From the NCBI GenBank assembly GCA_938039975.1, contig CALHTM010000002.1, forward strand, positions 1-64,000: 64,000 bases of DNA, read 5' to 3'. The notes below the pieces were generated by a model. That model did not search any database. It saw only the letters and a list, made by a program, of their open reading frames with translations, and was not told the DNA's origin. A program made the position numbers and the translations under genes. The stretch is from an uncultured Candidatus Saccharibacteria bacterium (GTDB lineage Bacteria > Patescibacteriota > Saccharimonadia > Saccharimonadales > Saccharimonadaceae). Position 1 is the first letter of the stretch, and each line of letters begins with the position of its first letter. Of this stretch, positions 49,729 through 58,676 are shown piece by piece.

Positions 49729-51846
49729 TTAGTACGAGCGGCTATCTGAGTGGTCGCGCGGCACTACTGTCTCGGTATCAGGGATTTGTTTACGCGGGAA
49801 GCGCTTGTTTGATGGCTGCGGCATTAGCGGCTGGCTAGCAGCTTTGGCCTGCGGGGCGCGGCCGTGCGCTTTCGCTGCGCCGCCAACTTCATTAACTACT
49901 GGAATGACAATCGGCGTTCGCCGCGTCTGATCATACAAAATATGCGTTACTTCGTCTTTGATTTCTTTTTTGACCACCTCTATGTCATACTTACCAGAGA
50001 AACTGCGCGCTGCTTTCTGCTTGAGATATTGGCGAATCATTCCCATTAGCTCTTCATTATCGCGCATGTAAATAAACCCGCGGCTGATAATGTCTGGACT
50101 AGTCAAGAGCCGCCCCGTACCGCGCTGAACCGTCAATATGACTATAAATATACCTTCTTGACTCATGTGGATACGGTCTTTGAGCACCACTTCGCTGACT
50201 ACCGCGCCAGCATCATCATACATCGTACCGCCAGAGTGAACAATGCGGCCAATTTTGTGCGCGCCATCGCTAGTAAACTCAATAATATCGCCTGGATCAC
50301 AAACAAATATATTTTGCCGCGGGATACCGCATTCTTTCTCGGCCAAGCGTGCATTGTGCACTAGCATATGAAACTCGCCGTGATTAGGCAGATAGTACTT
50401 CGGCTTGACCGCATTAATCACCCGCACGTGGTCATCGTAATAGCCGTGACCCGATAGGTGCAGCGGCCCGATACCAGTTAGGTGTGTTTTGCCATTTTGA
50501 ATAATCTCGCCGCCCTCGCGCATCAGGCCATCAACTGTCCGCACTACGTATTTTTCATTGCCAGGAATTGGATTCGAGCTCAGTACTACCACATCCGAAC
50601 CCTTAATTTTAACGTATTTGTGCGCTCCCGTCGCCATCCGATTGAGCACCGCATTGAACTCGCCTTGGCTGCCAGTACAGACGATTGTTATCTTGTTATC
50701 AGGCAATTTAATCAAATCTTCCATCTTAACGACGGTATCTTTCGGCACTTTAATCACACCCGAACGCAGCGCCACTTCTAGGTTCTGAATCATACTAAAG
50801 CCAGCGAACGCCACTTTGCGGTCGTGCTTTTTCGCTTCCTCGAGAAGTAGCTGAATTCGATGCAACTGGCTAGAAAAGCTACTGACAATAATCCGGCTCT
50901 TCGACCATTTATCCATCACCTCGCCCATACTGTGCTGAATATCGAATTCGCCGTGCGTATGCGTACCGTCGCTTTCACAGTTAGTCGACTCGTTCATAAA
51001 CAGCAAGAAGCCTTCTTTCTCGGCGATTTCGCTAATCCGATTAAAATCGAATTTCTTGCCATCAACCGGATTTTCTTCAATACGCCAGTCGCCGCTCGAG
51101 AGGATATTACCAACTGGCGTCCGCACCACTACGGCAGCTGCATCTGGAATCGAGTGATTAACGCGTACCAGCTCAACACTAAATGAATCACAAAGTTGTA
51201 CAGTATCATGATTTTCTGGATTTAATTCGTGGTATTCTGGCGTGAAAGCGCCGTCTATCTCTTCCATCGTCCGCTGTAGCATGCCAAGCGTGAACTTCGT
51301 GCCATAAACTGGTGCTGGCAATTTCGGGATGATATGCCGAAATGCGCCAATGTGGTCGAGATGGCCGTGCGTAAAGACGTGCGCTCGAATCCGATGCTTA
51401 TTTTCTTCCAGCCACTGAGTATCAGGAATTATATAATTTATACCCGGATAATCACTGCCTGGGAACAAGAACCCCATATCAATGACAATGATATCGTTGT
51501 CGTATTCAATCGCCGTCATATTCTTGCCGATACCCATCTCGCCGACACCGCCAATCGGAATCACCTTCAGCGTTGGCCGTGGCGTCCGCGGACGCTTCGG
51601 CTGGTCTTTTAGGCTGAATTGCTTGCCGCCATATCCGTTGTATACCGATTTATTAACCGGCACATTAATCAGATGCTGGCTAGCCTGCGCATTCACGCCT
51701 TCCGACATCCGCCGCTGCGCCCGAAAGACTTCGCCTTTGCGCGTAGTTGTCGCGTTCAGTACAGTATTGGTTGATTTTTGTTTAACCTGCAAGGGGCGTT
51801 TACTAGTATCGTCGCCTTTGGGGGTTGCCAGTCGCCGCTGACCCAT
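49729..51846 (-). CDS. rnj: Ribonuclease J
   Basis: A 705-residue beta-CASP metallo-ribonuclease, endo- and 5' exonuclease for mRNA decay and rRNA maturation. A 90-residue basic N-terminal extension precedes the standard fold. The zinc site is HTHGHLDHIGAF, with VNHSIPDAAAVVVRTPVG, STNCESDGTHTHGE, CTGSQGEFNAVL, and NHGEFHMLVHNA. The C-terminal domain and a Pro/Ala/Gln/basic tail follow. AAGGAG Shine-Dalgarno. Confidence 0.95.
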   Translation of the reverse strand: MGQRRLATPKGDDTSKRPLQVKQKSTNTVLNATTTRKGEVFRAQRRMSEGVNAQASQHLINVPVNKSVYNGYGGKQFSLKDQPKRPRTPRPTLKVIPIGGVGEMGIGKNMTAIEYDNDIIVIDMGFLFPGSDYPGINYIIPDTQWLEENKHRIRAHVFTHGHLDHIGAFRHIIPKLPAPVYGTKFTLGMLQRTMEEIDGAFTPEYHELNPENHDTVQLCDSFSVELVRVNHSIPDAAAVVVRTPVGNILSSGDWRIEENPVDGKKFDFNRISEIAEKEGFLLFMNESTNCESDGTHTHGEFDIQHSMGEVMDKWSKSRIIVSSFSSQLHRIQLLLEEAKKHDRKVAFAGFSMIQNLEVALRSGVIKVPKDTVVKMEDLIKLPDNKITIVCTGSQGEFNAVLNRMATGAHKYVKIKGSDVVVLSSNPIPGNEKYVVRTVDGLMREGGEIIQNGKTHLTGIGPLHLSGHGYYDDHVRVINAVKPKYYLPNHGEFHMLVHNARLAEKECGIPRQNIFVCDPGDIIEFTSDGAHKIGRIVHSGGTMYDDAGAVVSEVVLKDRIHMSQEGIFIVILTVQRGTGRLLTSPDIISRGFIYMRDNEELMGMIRQYLKQKAARSFSGKYDIEVVKKEIKDEVTHILYDQTRRTPIVIPVVNEVGGAAKAHGRAPQAKAASQPLMPQPSNKRFPRKQIPDTETVVPRDHSDSRSY

Positions 51847-51935
51847 ATTGTTATACTCCTTTTTTATTACAATAATCTAAAAACCAGGTAGAGAGGTGCT
51901 TTTACTCGCTAGAAATTCCTCTCGTTAGTAGCTTT

Positions 51936-51964
51936 ATTTTAGCAAACTGCCCGTATTTTGTCAA
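51936..51964 (-). promoter_or_regulatory. rnj promoter and leader
   Basis: Minus strand: -35 TTGACA (51959-51964), 17-bp spacer, -10 TAAAAT (51936-51941). The leader of about 80 nt has a GAGAGG/CCTCTC hairpin before the Shine-Dalgarno. Confidence 0.8.
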
Positions 51965-51983
51965 AAATGACCCTACGCCAACT

Positions 51984-52022
51984 AAAATGCCAGCGCCGTT
52001 TTCCCAAAGACGCTGGCATTTT
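51984..52022. terminator. Terminator downstream of the YhgE/Pip gene
   Basis: AAAATGCCAGCG/CGCTGGCATTTT 12-bp stem (51984-51995 with 52011-52022), loop 15 nt; T-rich on the minus-strand exit side. Confidence 0.8.
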
Positions 52023-52041
52023 CTAAAAGCTTCAAAGAGGA

Positions 52042-54153
52042 TTAATCGTCGCCATCCACCGAAGTATGAGCGAACTTGCGCTTGCCGCGGTAGATGAAGA
52101 AGCCGATCATCAGCAGATTAGCCGCCAGCAAGAATCCAGCTAGCACCCACATGCTATCGCTATAGAACGAACTGCCTAAGCCTCCAGAAATAGCCTGACG
52201 CAACGCCCGAATAGAATAAGTCATCGGCACCAGCGGATTAACCGCCTGGAAAAAGCCATTGGCTGTTTGAATCGGGAATGTTCCCTCGCTCGACCCCAGT
52301 TGCAATACTAATAGTACCATCGCCAAGAAGCGTCCTGGATTATCCAATACAATCACCAGAAGCGACACAATCGACATATAGACAAACGACGTCAAATAAA
52401 TCGCCCCGATGAAATTCACTGGATGATCTGGCACTAGACCCAGGCAATAAACCATGATCAGCATCAAGATCGTTGCCTGAACGAAGGCCGCTGCGCCAGT
52501 AACCGAAGCTTTGGCCAGCCACCAGCGAAAAGCGTTTTCCTGCTCGGCAAAAGTTTTGCGGATTGGATAAATAATATTCAGAGCAATCGCCCCGACAAAC
52601 AAGCTCAGCGACAACACGTACGGCGCTAGCGCATAGCCGTAATTCGGCACGTCGCCCTGTTTGGTCGTTTCCGACTTCACCGGGTTCGCCATCTGCTGCT
52701 GGGTAGCTGCGCCAGTTGGTTGTATTTTGAGTTGCCGAGAAGCGTCCGCCAACTTCGTAGCCAAAGTATCTGCACCGCCCGCCAATTGCGAGGTGCCATT
52801 CGTTAGTATACTGGAGCGGCTATCTAACAGCCGCGCGCCATTCGCCAGTTGTTGGCTGCCAGTTTGCGCTTGCGCCAGACCGTTTGTTAGCGATGTCGAG
52901 CCGGCCAGCAACCGATTATTCGCTGCTCTGACGCTGTTATAACCAATAAGAGCAGTGGTTGCATTCGGTGCCAACTGGTTAACGCCGTTGTTCAGCGTAG
53001 AAACACCGGTTTGCAATTGTGCTTGCTGCGTTGACAGACTTTGAGTGAGCACCTGCAAATCTTTAAGCAGTGCAGCTGCTTGAACGCTAATCGTTTGCGT
53101 TTTACTAAGTGCCTGGGAAAGCTGGCTAATTTGCGGTAACGTTATGGTTGTCGAACCGCCAGAAGCTACCGCATCATGTCCTAATGTTTGTAGCGTCCCG
53201 CCTGCTGCCGTCAAATCCGCTGCTGCCGTTTGCATTGTTTGCGCCAAAATTTGCGCTTCGCTCTGCACTTTGCTCTGCTGATTAACAAGCGCCGGCGATG
53301 GATTATGGACGCTGGTATTTAATTGATTAAGGCCTGCCTGCAACTGTTTCATACCGTTTGTTAACTGCGCAACTTGCGATTCGCTTGGCAAACCGTTCGA
53401 CAATTGGCCCAAGCCTGCCTGCAATTGGCGCGATCCATCGCCGAGCCGCGCTAAACCATTAGCCATCACCCGCTGATTTACCGCCAATTGCCGGACACCG
53501 CCAGTATACGTCTGCGCGCCCGCTTGCAGCTGCGTCAAACCGCCATGCAAAGTAGCTGCGCCGCCCGCTGCCGTTTCCAGACCATCGCCAAGTTTATCTA
53601 CATTCTCCAGAACGCCTTTAGCATACGCCTGAGTAATTTGCTCGGCCACCGACGTTTTGACTTTTTCAGCCGCTTGATTACTGACCAGCGAACCGATATA
53701 GTTCTTGGCTGGCGTAGTCGTGTAGCGAATCACCGCTTGCTGCGGTTGAGCAATAGTAATCGACGCCGCTTTTGCCGAAAAATCCGTCGGAACAGTCACC
53801 ACCGCATAGAAATGCCCGCTATTGACCCCATCATCAGCCTGCTGTTTATTCACAAATTCCCAACCCAAATCATGATTACTTTTGAGTTTTTGCTCGACCG
53901 ATTGCCCAATATTGACCGTTTGACCGTTCAGCTGCGCGCCTTTATCCTCATTGACAAATGCCACCGGCAAATTTTTCACCTGCCCATATGGGTCCCAAAT
54001 TGAACCCAAGAAAAATCCGCTATACATAATCGGAATAAAGGAAATAACCGCCATCGACAGCAGTAATATTTTGTTTTTACAGAGGTGCTGCCACTCAGCT
54101 CGCACCATATTGACGCGGCGCCTGCTTGACAGCCGCTTTAGTTTTTCAACCAT
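52042..54153 (-). CDS. YhgE/Pip family membrane protein (ABC-2 type)
   Basis: A 703-residue protein: one N-terminal membrane helix (about 30-52, LLLSMAVISFIPIMYSGFFL), then SIWDPYGQVKNLPVAFVNEDKGA, the YhgE/Pip N-terminal signature. A long extracytoplasmic helical region (200-470) is built of repeated Leu/Gln/Gly heptads (LNGLxQLQxG-type). Five or six C-terminal helices form an ABC-2 transporter-like domain. In Firmicutes relatives the protein is a phage receptor or part of an export system. Overlaps the Rrf2 regulator gene by 8 nt. Confidence 0.88.
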   Translation of the reverse strand: MVEKLKRLSSRRRVNMVRAEWQHLCKNKILLLSMAVISFIPIMYSGFFLGSIWDPYGQVKNLPVAFVNEDKGAQLNGQTVNIGQSVEQKLKSNHDLGWEFVNKQQADDGVNSGHFYAVVTVPTDFSAKAASITIAQPQQAVIRYTTTPAKNYIGSLVSNQAAEKVKTSVAEQITQAYAKGVLENVDKLGDGLETAAGGAATLHGGLTQLQAGAQTYTGGVRQLAVNQRVMANGLARLGDGSRQLQAGLGQLSNGLPSESQVAQLTNGMKQLQAGLNQLNTSVHNPSPALVNQQSKVQSEAQILAQTMQTAAADLTAAGGTLQTLGHDAVASGGSTTITLPQISQLSQALSKTQTISVQAAALLKDLQVLTQSLSTQQAQLQTGVSTLNNGVNQLAPNATTALIGYNSVRAANNRLLAGSTSLTNGLAQAQTGSQQLANGARLLDSRSSILTNGTSQLAGGADTLATKLADASRQLKIQPTGAATQQQMANPVKSETTKQGDVPNYGYALAPYVLSLSLFVGAIALNIIYPIRKTFAEQENAFRWWLAKASVTGAAAFVQATILMLIMVYCLGLVPDHPVNFIGAIYLTSFVYMSIVSLLVIVLDNPGRFLAMVLLVLQLGSSEGTFPIQTANGFFQAVNPLVPMTYSIRALRQAISGGLGSSFYSDSMWVLAGFLLAANLLMIGFFIYRGKRKFAHTSVDGDD

Positions 54154-54580
54154 ACATTACCTCCTTGACAACGTCTTCTAACGTTACCGTTTTTAGATAC
54201 TCGCTCCACTTCTCTTGCGCCTCGGAAAAGACTTTTTCAATCATAGTCATGCCAATTTCCACCTGGCGAGGCCGCGACGCAAACACCCGCTCGACAATTC
54301 CTTGAGGCTGGAAGAATGGCGCTTCACCTTCAATCGCCAGTACCACATCATGCAGCGTCACTTGGCTCATTTCCCGCGCCAAAATGAAACCGCCGCCAGC
54401 GCCCTGCGTCGAGGTAATCAACCGTGCTACCACCAGCTTGCGGCTAATTTTCTTCAGATAGGTCGGCGATACTGCCATCTTTTCTGCCAAAGCATCGTTG
54501 GTCATCGGCGCTTTTCGCTGCGGGTCAGCCAAAATCGCCATGATACAGCAGGCTTGTTCAACAGCTCCCGATAGTTTCAT
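54146..54580 (-). CDS. Rrf2 family transcriptional regulator
   Basis: A 144-residue winged-helix protein starting MKLSGAVEQACCIMAILA, with MTNDALAEKMAVSPTYLKKISRKLVVARLI as the DNA-binding helices and STQGAGGGFILAREMSQVTL as the wing. The C-terminal Cys cluster that binds Fe-S in IscR/NsrR is absent; two Cys (about 11-12) are in the first helix. GGAAGGA Shine-Dalgarno supports the start. A palindrome overlaps its promoter, so it probably represses itself and the coupled YhgE/Pip gene. Confidence 0.9.
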   Translation of the reverse strand: MKLSGAVEQACCIMAILADPQRKAPMTNDALAEKMAVSPTYLKKISRKLVVARLITSTQGAGGGFILAREMSQVTLHDVVLAIEGEAPFFQPQGIVERVFASRPRQVEIGMTMIEKVFSEAQEKWSEYLKTVTLEDVVKEVMYG

Positions 54581-54602
54581 ATTAGTCCTTCCGTAAATTA
54601 GA

Positions 54603-54629
54603 TATAGTGGATATCGATTATCCACTATA
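54603..54629. promoter_or_regulatory. Palindromic operator of the Rrf2 regulator
   Basis: TATAGTGGAT (54603-54612) and ATCCACTATA (54620-54629) are perfect 10-bp arms around a 7-bp centre. The palindrome covers the -10 hexamer, the usual place for an Rrf2-type repressor site. Confidence 0.75.
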
Positions 54630-54652
54630 CTACGGTTGCTTAATTTTGGCAA
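54624..54652 (-). promoter_or_regulatory. Promoter of the Rrf2-YhgE operon
   Basis: Minus strand: -35 TTGCCA (54647-54652), 17-bp spacer, -10 TATAGT (54624-54629). Confidence 0.75.
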
Positions 54653-54724
54653 GAGTTTAATAAACGAATTGGGGATAAGCCCTGGCTTTTAAGCAGCTAT
54701 CTATAGGTTGCCAGCGTGTCAACC

Positions 54725-55309
54725 TTACGATTCAGGATTATTCTGCTGCACAAACGCCGCCGCCCGCATAAAATCGTCAATTAGCGTCTGGCGCATACCG
54801 CCATTATATAGCGCTGCTGCTGGATGATATAGCGGAATCACTACAAATTCCAATTCATGCAAGCGCACCCGCCGCGGCCGTCCGTGGTCCTGGCTGATCC
54901 GCAGCCCAGGGATAAAACCACCGCCGCTGTGCCGCCCCAATGTCAGCACTGCTTTTGGCTGAATAATTTCTAATTGCCGCATCAAATACGGCCAAAATTG
55001 GCGCTTCTCTTCTGGCAGCGGATCGCGGTTATTCGGCGGCCGATACTTCACAATGTTGGTAATATAGACGTCCGGGCGCTGCAAACCAGCTGCCGCCAGC
55101 ATCTCGTCGAGGAATTTCCCCGCCGCGCCGACAAACGGCTTGCCCTGCAAATCCTCGTTCTTTCCCGGCGCCTCGCCGATAAACACGATATCAGCATCAG
55201 CATTGCCATCGCCCATCACCAGCTGCGTCGCTTGAGCCGCCAATTCCGAACAAATCCCAGCTTCGACAATTTCCGCCGCTAATGCGTCTAATTCAGCTTG
55301 CTTATCCAT
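54725..55309 (-). CDS. Family 4-type uracil-DNA glycosylase lacking cluster cysteines
   Basis: A 194-residue DNA repair enzyme. Motif A is GEAPGKNEDLQGKPFVGAAG (about 44-63), with TNIVKYRPPNNRDPLPEE and the motif B-like YHPAAALYNGG. Family 4 enzymes hold a [4Fe-4S] cluster with four Cys; here the usual KCRPP reads KYRPP, the later Cys reads Trp (QFWPYLMRQL), and the N-terminal CxxC is reduced to one Cys (GICSEL). The cluster is therefore almost certainly absent. A TAAAAT ends 6 nt before the start. Confidence 0.88.
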   Translation of the reverse strand: MDKQAELDALAAEIVEAGICSELAAQATQLVMGDGNADADIVFIGEAPGKNEDLQGKPFVGAAGKFLDEMLAAAGLQRPDVYITNIVKYRPPNNRDPLPEEKRQFWPYLMRQLEIIQPKAVLTLGRHSGGGFIPGLRISQDHGRPRRVRLHELEFVVIPLYHPAAALYNGGMRQTLIDDFMRAAAFVQQNNPES

Positions 55310-55315
55310 AATTAC

Positions 55316-55321
55316 ATTTTA
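55316..55321 (-). promoter_or_regulatory. -10 element of the uracil-DNA glycosylase gene, leaderless type
   Basis: TAAAAT, 6 nt before ATG 55309, directly after the terminator hairpin. Confidence 0.4.
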
Positions 55322-55322
55322 C

Positions 55323-55356
55323 CAAAATAGTACCCTCTGCTGATACAGAGGGTACT
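55323..55356 (-). terminator. Terminator after the 294-residue membrane protein gene
   Basis: AGTACCCTCTG/CAGAGGGTACT 11-bp perfect stem (55329-55339 with 55346-55356), then ATTTT on the minus strand. Confidence 0.8.
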
Positions 55357-55372
55357 ACCGGCGCGGCGAATA

Positions 55373-56257
55373 TTAACGCAGCGCAGTTAATTTTTGATTG
55401 ACAACGCTTGAAAAGTCGTTGTAGTACCGATCCATTCCGCTATCGGTAACTTTACGGCTAGCGTTAGTAATTAACGTATAGCCAGTAGTCGACGGCTCTA
55501 TTGGACGGCGCGGCCGAGCGCTGAAATTGCCGCTGGTATAGGCTCTAGCGTATTCGACATAGTATTTCTTCAGCGAGGTGTAGTAATCGCTCCATTCTTT
55601 ACCGAAATTAGCCACATTGCTATTATTTGATTTGCTCAGTTTCTGCATCAAGGATGTGCAATCGCCGTATTTTTGACTGATTTCCTTATCAACTTCATCT
55701 GGTTTCTTGCTTATATGGCCAAGATAAAATACGTTATCGCATTTTTTTCTGACCTCGCTATAAACCTCTACGTACTGCGACAAGCCTTCCATTTCGGGTT
55801 TAGCGACGTCGTAAGCTTTCTTGTATTTGTCGTAAGCTTCTTTGACATCTTTATCGTGCATAATCTTAGATTTCGACAATTTGTCGTTTAACTCGTCGCG
55901 ACTCTTGATAGCGCTATTAACCGTTTCTTTGTAGGCTTCTGGATTGCGCACAGACGAATACTGCAAACTGTTCAATTTCGAGCTTTCATCATTCATCCAC
56001 GAAACAGCTTGACGGTAATCTTCTTTGCTCGGCCCCATATTGAGCAGCAAAACAACCACTATTACGATAATCAGCAGTAAAAATCCAACAGAGCCGCCAA
56101 TTATTCCCCACAAAGCCCCCTTGCTAAGACCTTTTTTAACCGGCATTTGCGGCAGCATCGCTGGCTGCTGCTGCATAGGCGGCACAGACATTGGAGCTGG
56201 TTGCTGCATAGGCGGCACAGGCTGCGGCGATTCAGGTGGTTGCGGTTGATTATTCAT
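55373..56257 (-). CDS. Hypothetical membrane-anchored helical protein with Pro/Gln-rich N-terminus
   Basis: A 294-residue protein. Residues 1-40 are a Pro/Gln/Met-rich cytoplasmic segment with a repeated VPPMQQ unit. One membrane helix (about 49-73, Gly/Ile/Val-rich) follows, then an extracytoplasmic all-helical domain (80-290) rich in Lys, Tyr, Asp and Ser, with two Cys. No known domain. The layout is common for CPR surface proteins. Own terminator; promoter not clear. Confidence 0.65.
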   Translation of the reverse strand: MNNQPQPPESPQPVPPMQQPAPMSVPPMQQQPAMLPQMPVKKGLSKGALWGIIGGSVGFLLLIIVIVVVLLLNMGPSKEDYRQAVSWMNDESSKLNSLQYSSVRNPEAYKETVNSAIKSRDELNDKLSKSKIMHDKDVKEAYDKYKKAYDVAKPEMEGLSQYVEVYSEVRKKCDNVFYLGHISKKPDEVDKEISQKYGDCTSLMQKLSKSNNSNVANFGKEWSDYYTSLKKYYVEYARAYTSGNFSARPRRPIEPSTTGYTLITNASRKVTDSGMDRYYNDFSSVVNQKLTALR

Positions 56258-56342
56258 AGACTTCCCCTCTTTTATAAGTGTATCTCTATTAAGTATAGCA
56301 AAACTTAAGCTGTCTCGTACAGTATTTGTTTACGTAGAAATA

Positions 56343-58469
56343 TTATCGCTGTTCAATTCCCTTCATTGTCAAGCTTAGGCGCCCGCGGTTATCAATCTCT
56401 GTTAATTTAACACGTACCGTTTGGCCCTCTTTCAAGACATCAGTTACTTTGCCGACTCGTTTATCCGATAGTTGTGAAATATGCAACATACCGTCAATCC
56501 CCGGCAAGATATTCACGAACGCCCCAAAATCTTTGATGCTGACGACTTTGCCTTCGTAGATTTTGCCAACCTCCGGCTCTTCGACCAGGCTTTTAATCCA
56601 GTTCAAGGCTTTCTCGATCGACTCGCCGTTCGGGCTAGCGATGGTGATCAAACCGTCTTCCTTGATATCAACCTCAGCGCCAGTCTCGCTGGTGATCTTA
56701 TTAATCACCTCGCCGCCCTTGCCGATGACCGCACCGATTTTATCTGGATCAATTTTTAGCTTTTCAATCCGCGGCGCGTACGGGCTGAGTGTCTCCCGCG
56801 GCTCTGGCAAAATACTTAGCATATGATCAAGGATAAATGCCCGGCCAGCCTTGCTCTGTTCAATCGCTTGGCGCAGCACTGCCACTGGCAAGCCATGTAC
56901 CTTCATATCCATCTGCAGCGCCGTGATACCCTTGGCTGTACCGGTCACCTTGAAATCCATATCGCCGGCAAAATCCTCAGCATCGGCAATGTCGCTCAGC
57001 ACGTACGGCGTATCACCGTCCATCATTAGACCCATAGCAATACCGCTAACCGGCGCCGAGAGAGGCACGCCAGCATCCATCAACGCCAGACAGCTCGAAC
57101 AGGTCGCTGCCATCGACGTCGAACCGTTCTGGCTCATAATTTCGGTAACGCTGCGAATGGCGTACGGGAAGTCTTCTTCGCTTGGCAGCACCGGCGTCAA
57201 GGCTCGCTCTGCCAAGTAGCCATGGCCAATTTCGCGCCGGCCCGGGCTGCCCATCCGCTTAACCTCGCCAACCGTATAACCCGGCGCATTGTAATGATGC
57301 ATATAGCGCCGCTCGCCGTCGTTGACCTCCATGGTATCAACCAGCTGGGCGTAACTCAGCGGCGCCAGGGTGACAATATTCATACCCTGCGTCACGCCGC
57401 GGGTAAACAGGCTCGAACCGTGCGCTCGTGGCAGCAAACCAACCTCTGAGCTTAACGGGCGAATTTCCGTCAAAGCGCGGCCATCCGGGCGCTTGCCGTC
57501 CTCGACAATACCGCGGCGCACATCTTTGTGTAGCGCTAAGGTAAATGCTTCATCGTATTCGTCGCGTACCTCGTCATATTCCTCAGCGCTCAAGCCCAAC
57601 TTTTCGGCCATCGCTTCGTGGAATGCCCAGCGAATCTCATTGACCACCTCGTTGCGCTCCGGATACGGCCGACGGACTTTCTCGCCCAGCTTGCCATCAA
57701 CCCATTCGTCAGCCGTCTGCTGAATTGCTTCATCAGGTAAGACTAATTCATATTCCTGCGGGGTCGGCGCGACTTTGGCTGCCAATTCGCGCTGCAACTG
57801 AATCGCCGGCTGCATCATCTGGTGTGCCCAGGCCATCGCATCGACGATCACCTCTTCTGATACTTCCTTAGCACCAGCTTCCACCATGGTAATACCGCTC
57901 TCAATGCCAGCCACTACCAAATCCAAATCAGATTGCTCACGTTCCTCTGGCGTCAAAAAGGCCTTAAACTCACCATTCACACGGCCCACCCGCAAGCCCG
58001 CTACCGGCCCGTCAAACGGTGTCCCGGTCAGCATCAAGGCACTCGACGCCGCAATCATCGCCACCACGTCCGGGCGGAAATCCGGATCCATGCTCAGCAC
58101 CGTCGCCACGACTTGCACTTCCTGGCGGTAGCCCTTTGGAAACAGCGGCCGAATCGGACGGTCGATTAACCGGCCTATTAGCACCGCCTCGTCGCTAGGA
58201 CGGCCTTCGCGCTTAATAAACCGCGAGCCAGAAATTTTGCCCGCCGCATAAAATCGTTCTTCATAATCAATCGACAGCGGGAAATAATCCAGCTGCACCG
58301 GCCGGCTGCCCACCTGGGCACTGCCCAAGACCACCGTATCGCCGTAGCGAACCAGCACACTACCAGTCGTCCGAAAACCAACGCGATTGACCTCCAACGT
58401 CAACGGCCGGCCGCACAGCTCGGTGGTAACGCTAAAAATCTCCTTGCCGCTCGGGTTAATAATACTCAT
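56343..58469 (-). CDS. pnp: Polyribonucleotide nucleotidyltransferase (PNPase)
   Basis: A 708-residue 3' exoribonuclease using phosphate. Two RNase PH domains (GDTVVLGSAQ, DGKRPDGRALTEIRPLSSEVG, NDGERRYMHHYNAPGYTVGE, SQNGSTSMAATCSSCLAL, DMDFKVTGTAKGITALQMD), a KH domain (PDKIGAVIGKGGEVINKI) and an S1 domain (GKIYEGKVVSIKDFGAFVNILPGIDGMLHISQL). AAAGGAG Shine-Dalgarno. Confidence 0.97.
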   Translation of the reverse strand: MSIINPSGKEIFSVTTELCGRPLTLEVNRVGFRTTGSVLVRYGDTVVLGSAQVGSRPVQLDYFPLSIDYEERFYAAGKISGSRFIKREGRPSDEAVLIGRLIDRPIRPLFPKGYRQEVQVVATVLSMDPDFRPDVVAMIAASSALMLTGTPFDGPVAGLRVGRVNGEFKAFLTPEEREQSDLDLVVAGIESGITMVEAGAKEVSEEVIVDAMAWAHQMMQPAIQLQRELAAKVAPTPQEYELVLPDEAIQQTADEWVDGKLGEKVRRPYPERNEVVNEIRWAFHEAMAEKLGLSAEEYDEVRDEYDEAFTLALHKDVRRGIVEDGKRPDGRALTEIRPLSSEVGLLPRAHGSSLFTRGVTQGMNIVTLAPLSYAQLVDTMEVNDGERRYMHHYNAPGYTVGEVKRMGSPGRREIGHGYLAERALTPVLPSEEDFPYAIRSVTEIMSQNGSTSMAATCSSCLALMDAGVPLSAPVSGIAMGLMMDGDTPYVLSDIADAEDFAGDMDFKVTGTAKGITALQMDMKVHGLPVAVLRQAIEQSKAGRAFILDHMLSILPEPRETLSPYAPRIEKLKIDPDKIGAVIGKGGEVINKITSETGAEVDIKEDGLITIASPNGESIEKALNWIKSLVEEPEVGKIYEGKVVSIKDFGAFVNILPGIDGMLHISQLSDKRVGKVTDVLKEGQTVRVKLTEIDNRGRLSLTMKGIEQR

Positions 58470-58615
58470 AAAAGAGCTCCTTTCTTCGCGGCAAGTAACA
58501 GGGATGAAAAATCGTCTTGGCTAGGCTTGGCAATTCAAAGCCGCGCGCCGCAAATTCTCGTCTCTATCACTTCCGCGTTAACAATAACTACTTTATTATA
58601 GCAGACAGCAAAGGT
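58470..58615 (-). promoter_or_regulatory. pnp promoter and structured leader
   Basis: A -10 TATAAT lies at about 58595-58600 on minus; the leader is about 120 nt and GC-rich, with pairing between GCGGCG-type and CCGC segments. PNPase mRNAs are often autoregulated through a leader stem; this is an inference from length and pairing. Confidence 0.45.
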
Positions 58616-58641
58616 TATTTCATCTATATCACGTCATGCTA

Positions 58642-58670
58642 TTGCTTTTTTATCATGTTTATGCTATAAT
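58642..58670 (+). promoter_or_regulatory. Promoter of the nuclease-like gene, leaderless type
   Basis: -35 TTGCTT (58642-58647), 17-bp spacer, -10 TATAAT (58665-58670), ending 6 nt before ATG 58677. Confidence 0.75.
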
Positions 58671-58676
58671 AGAAGA

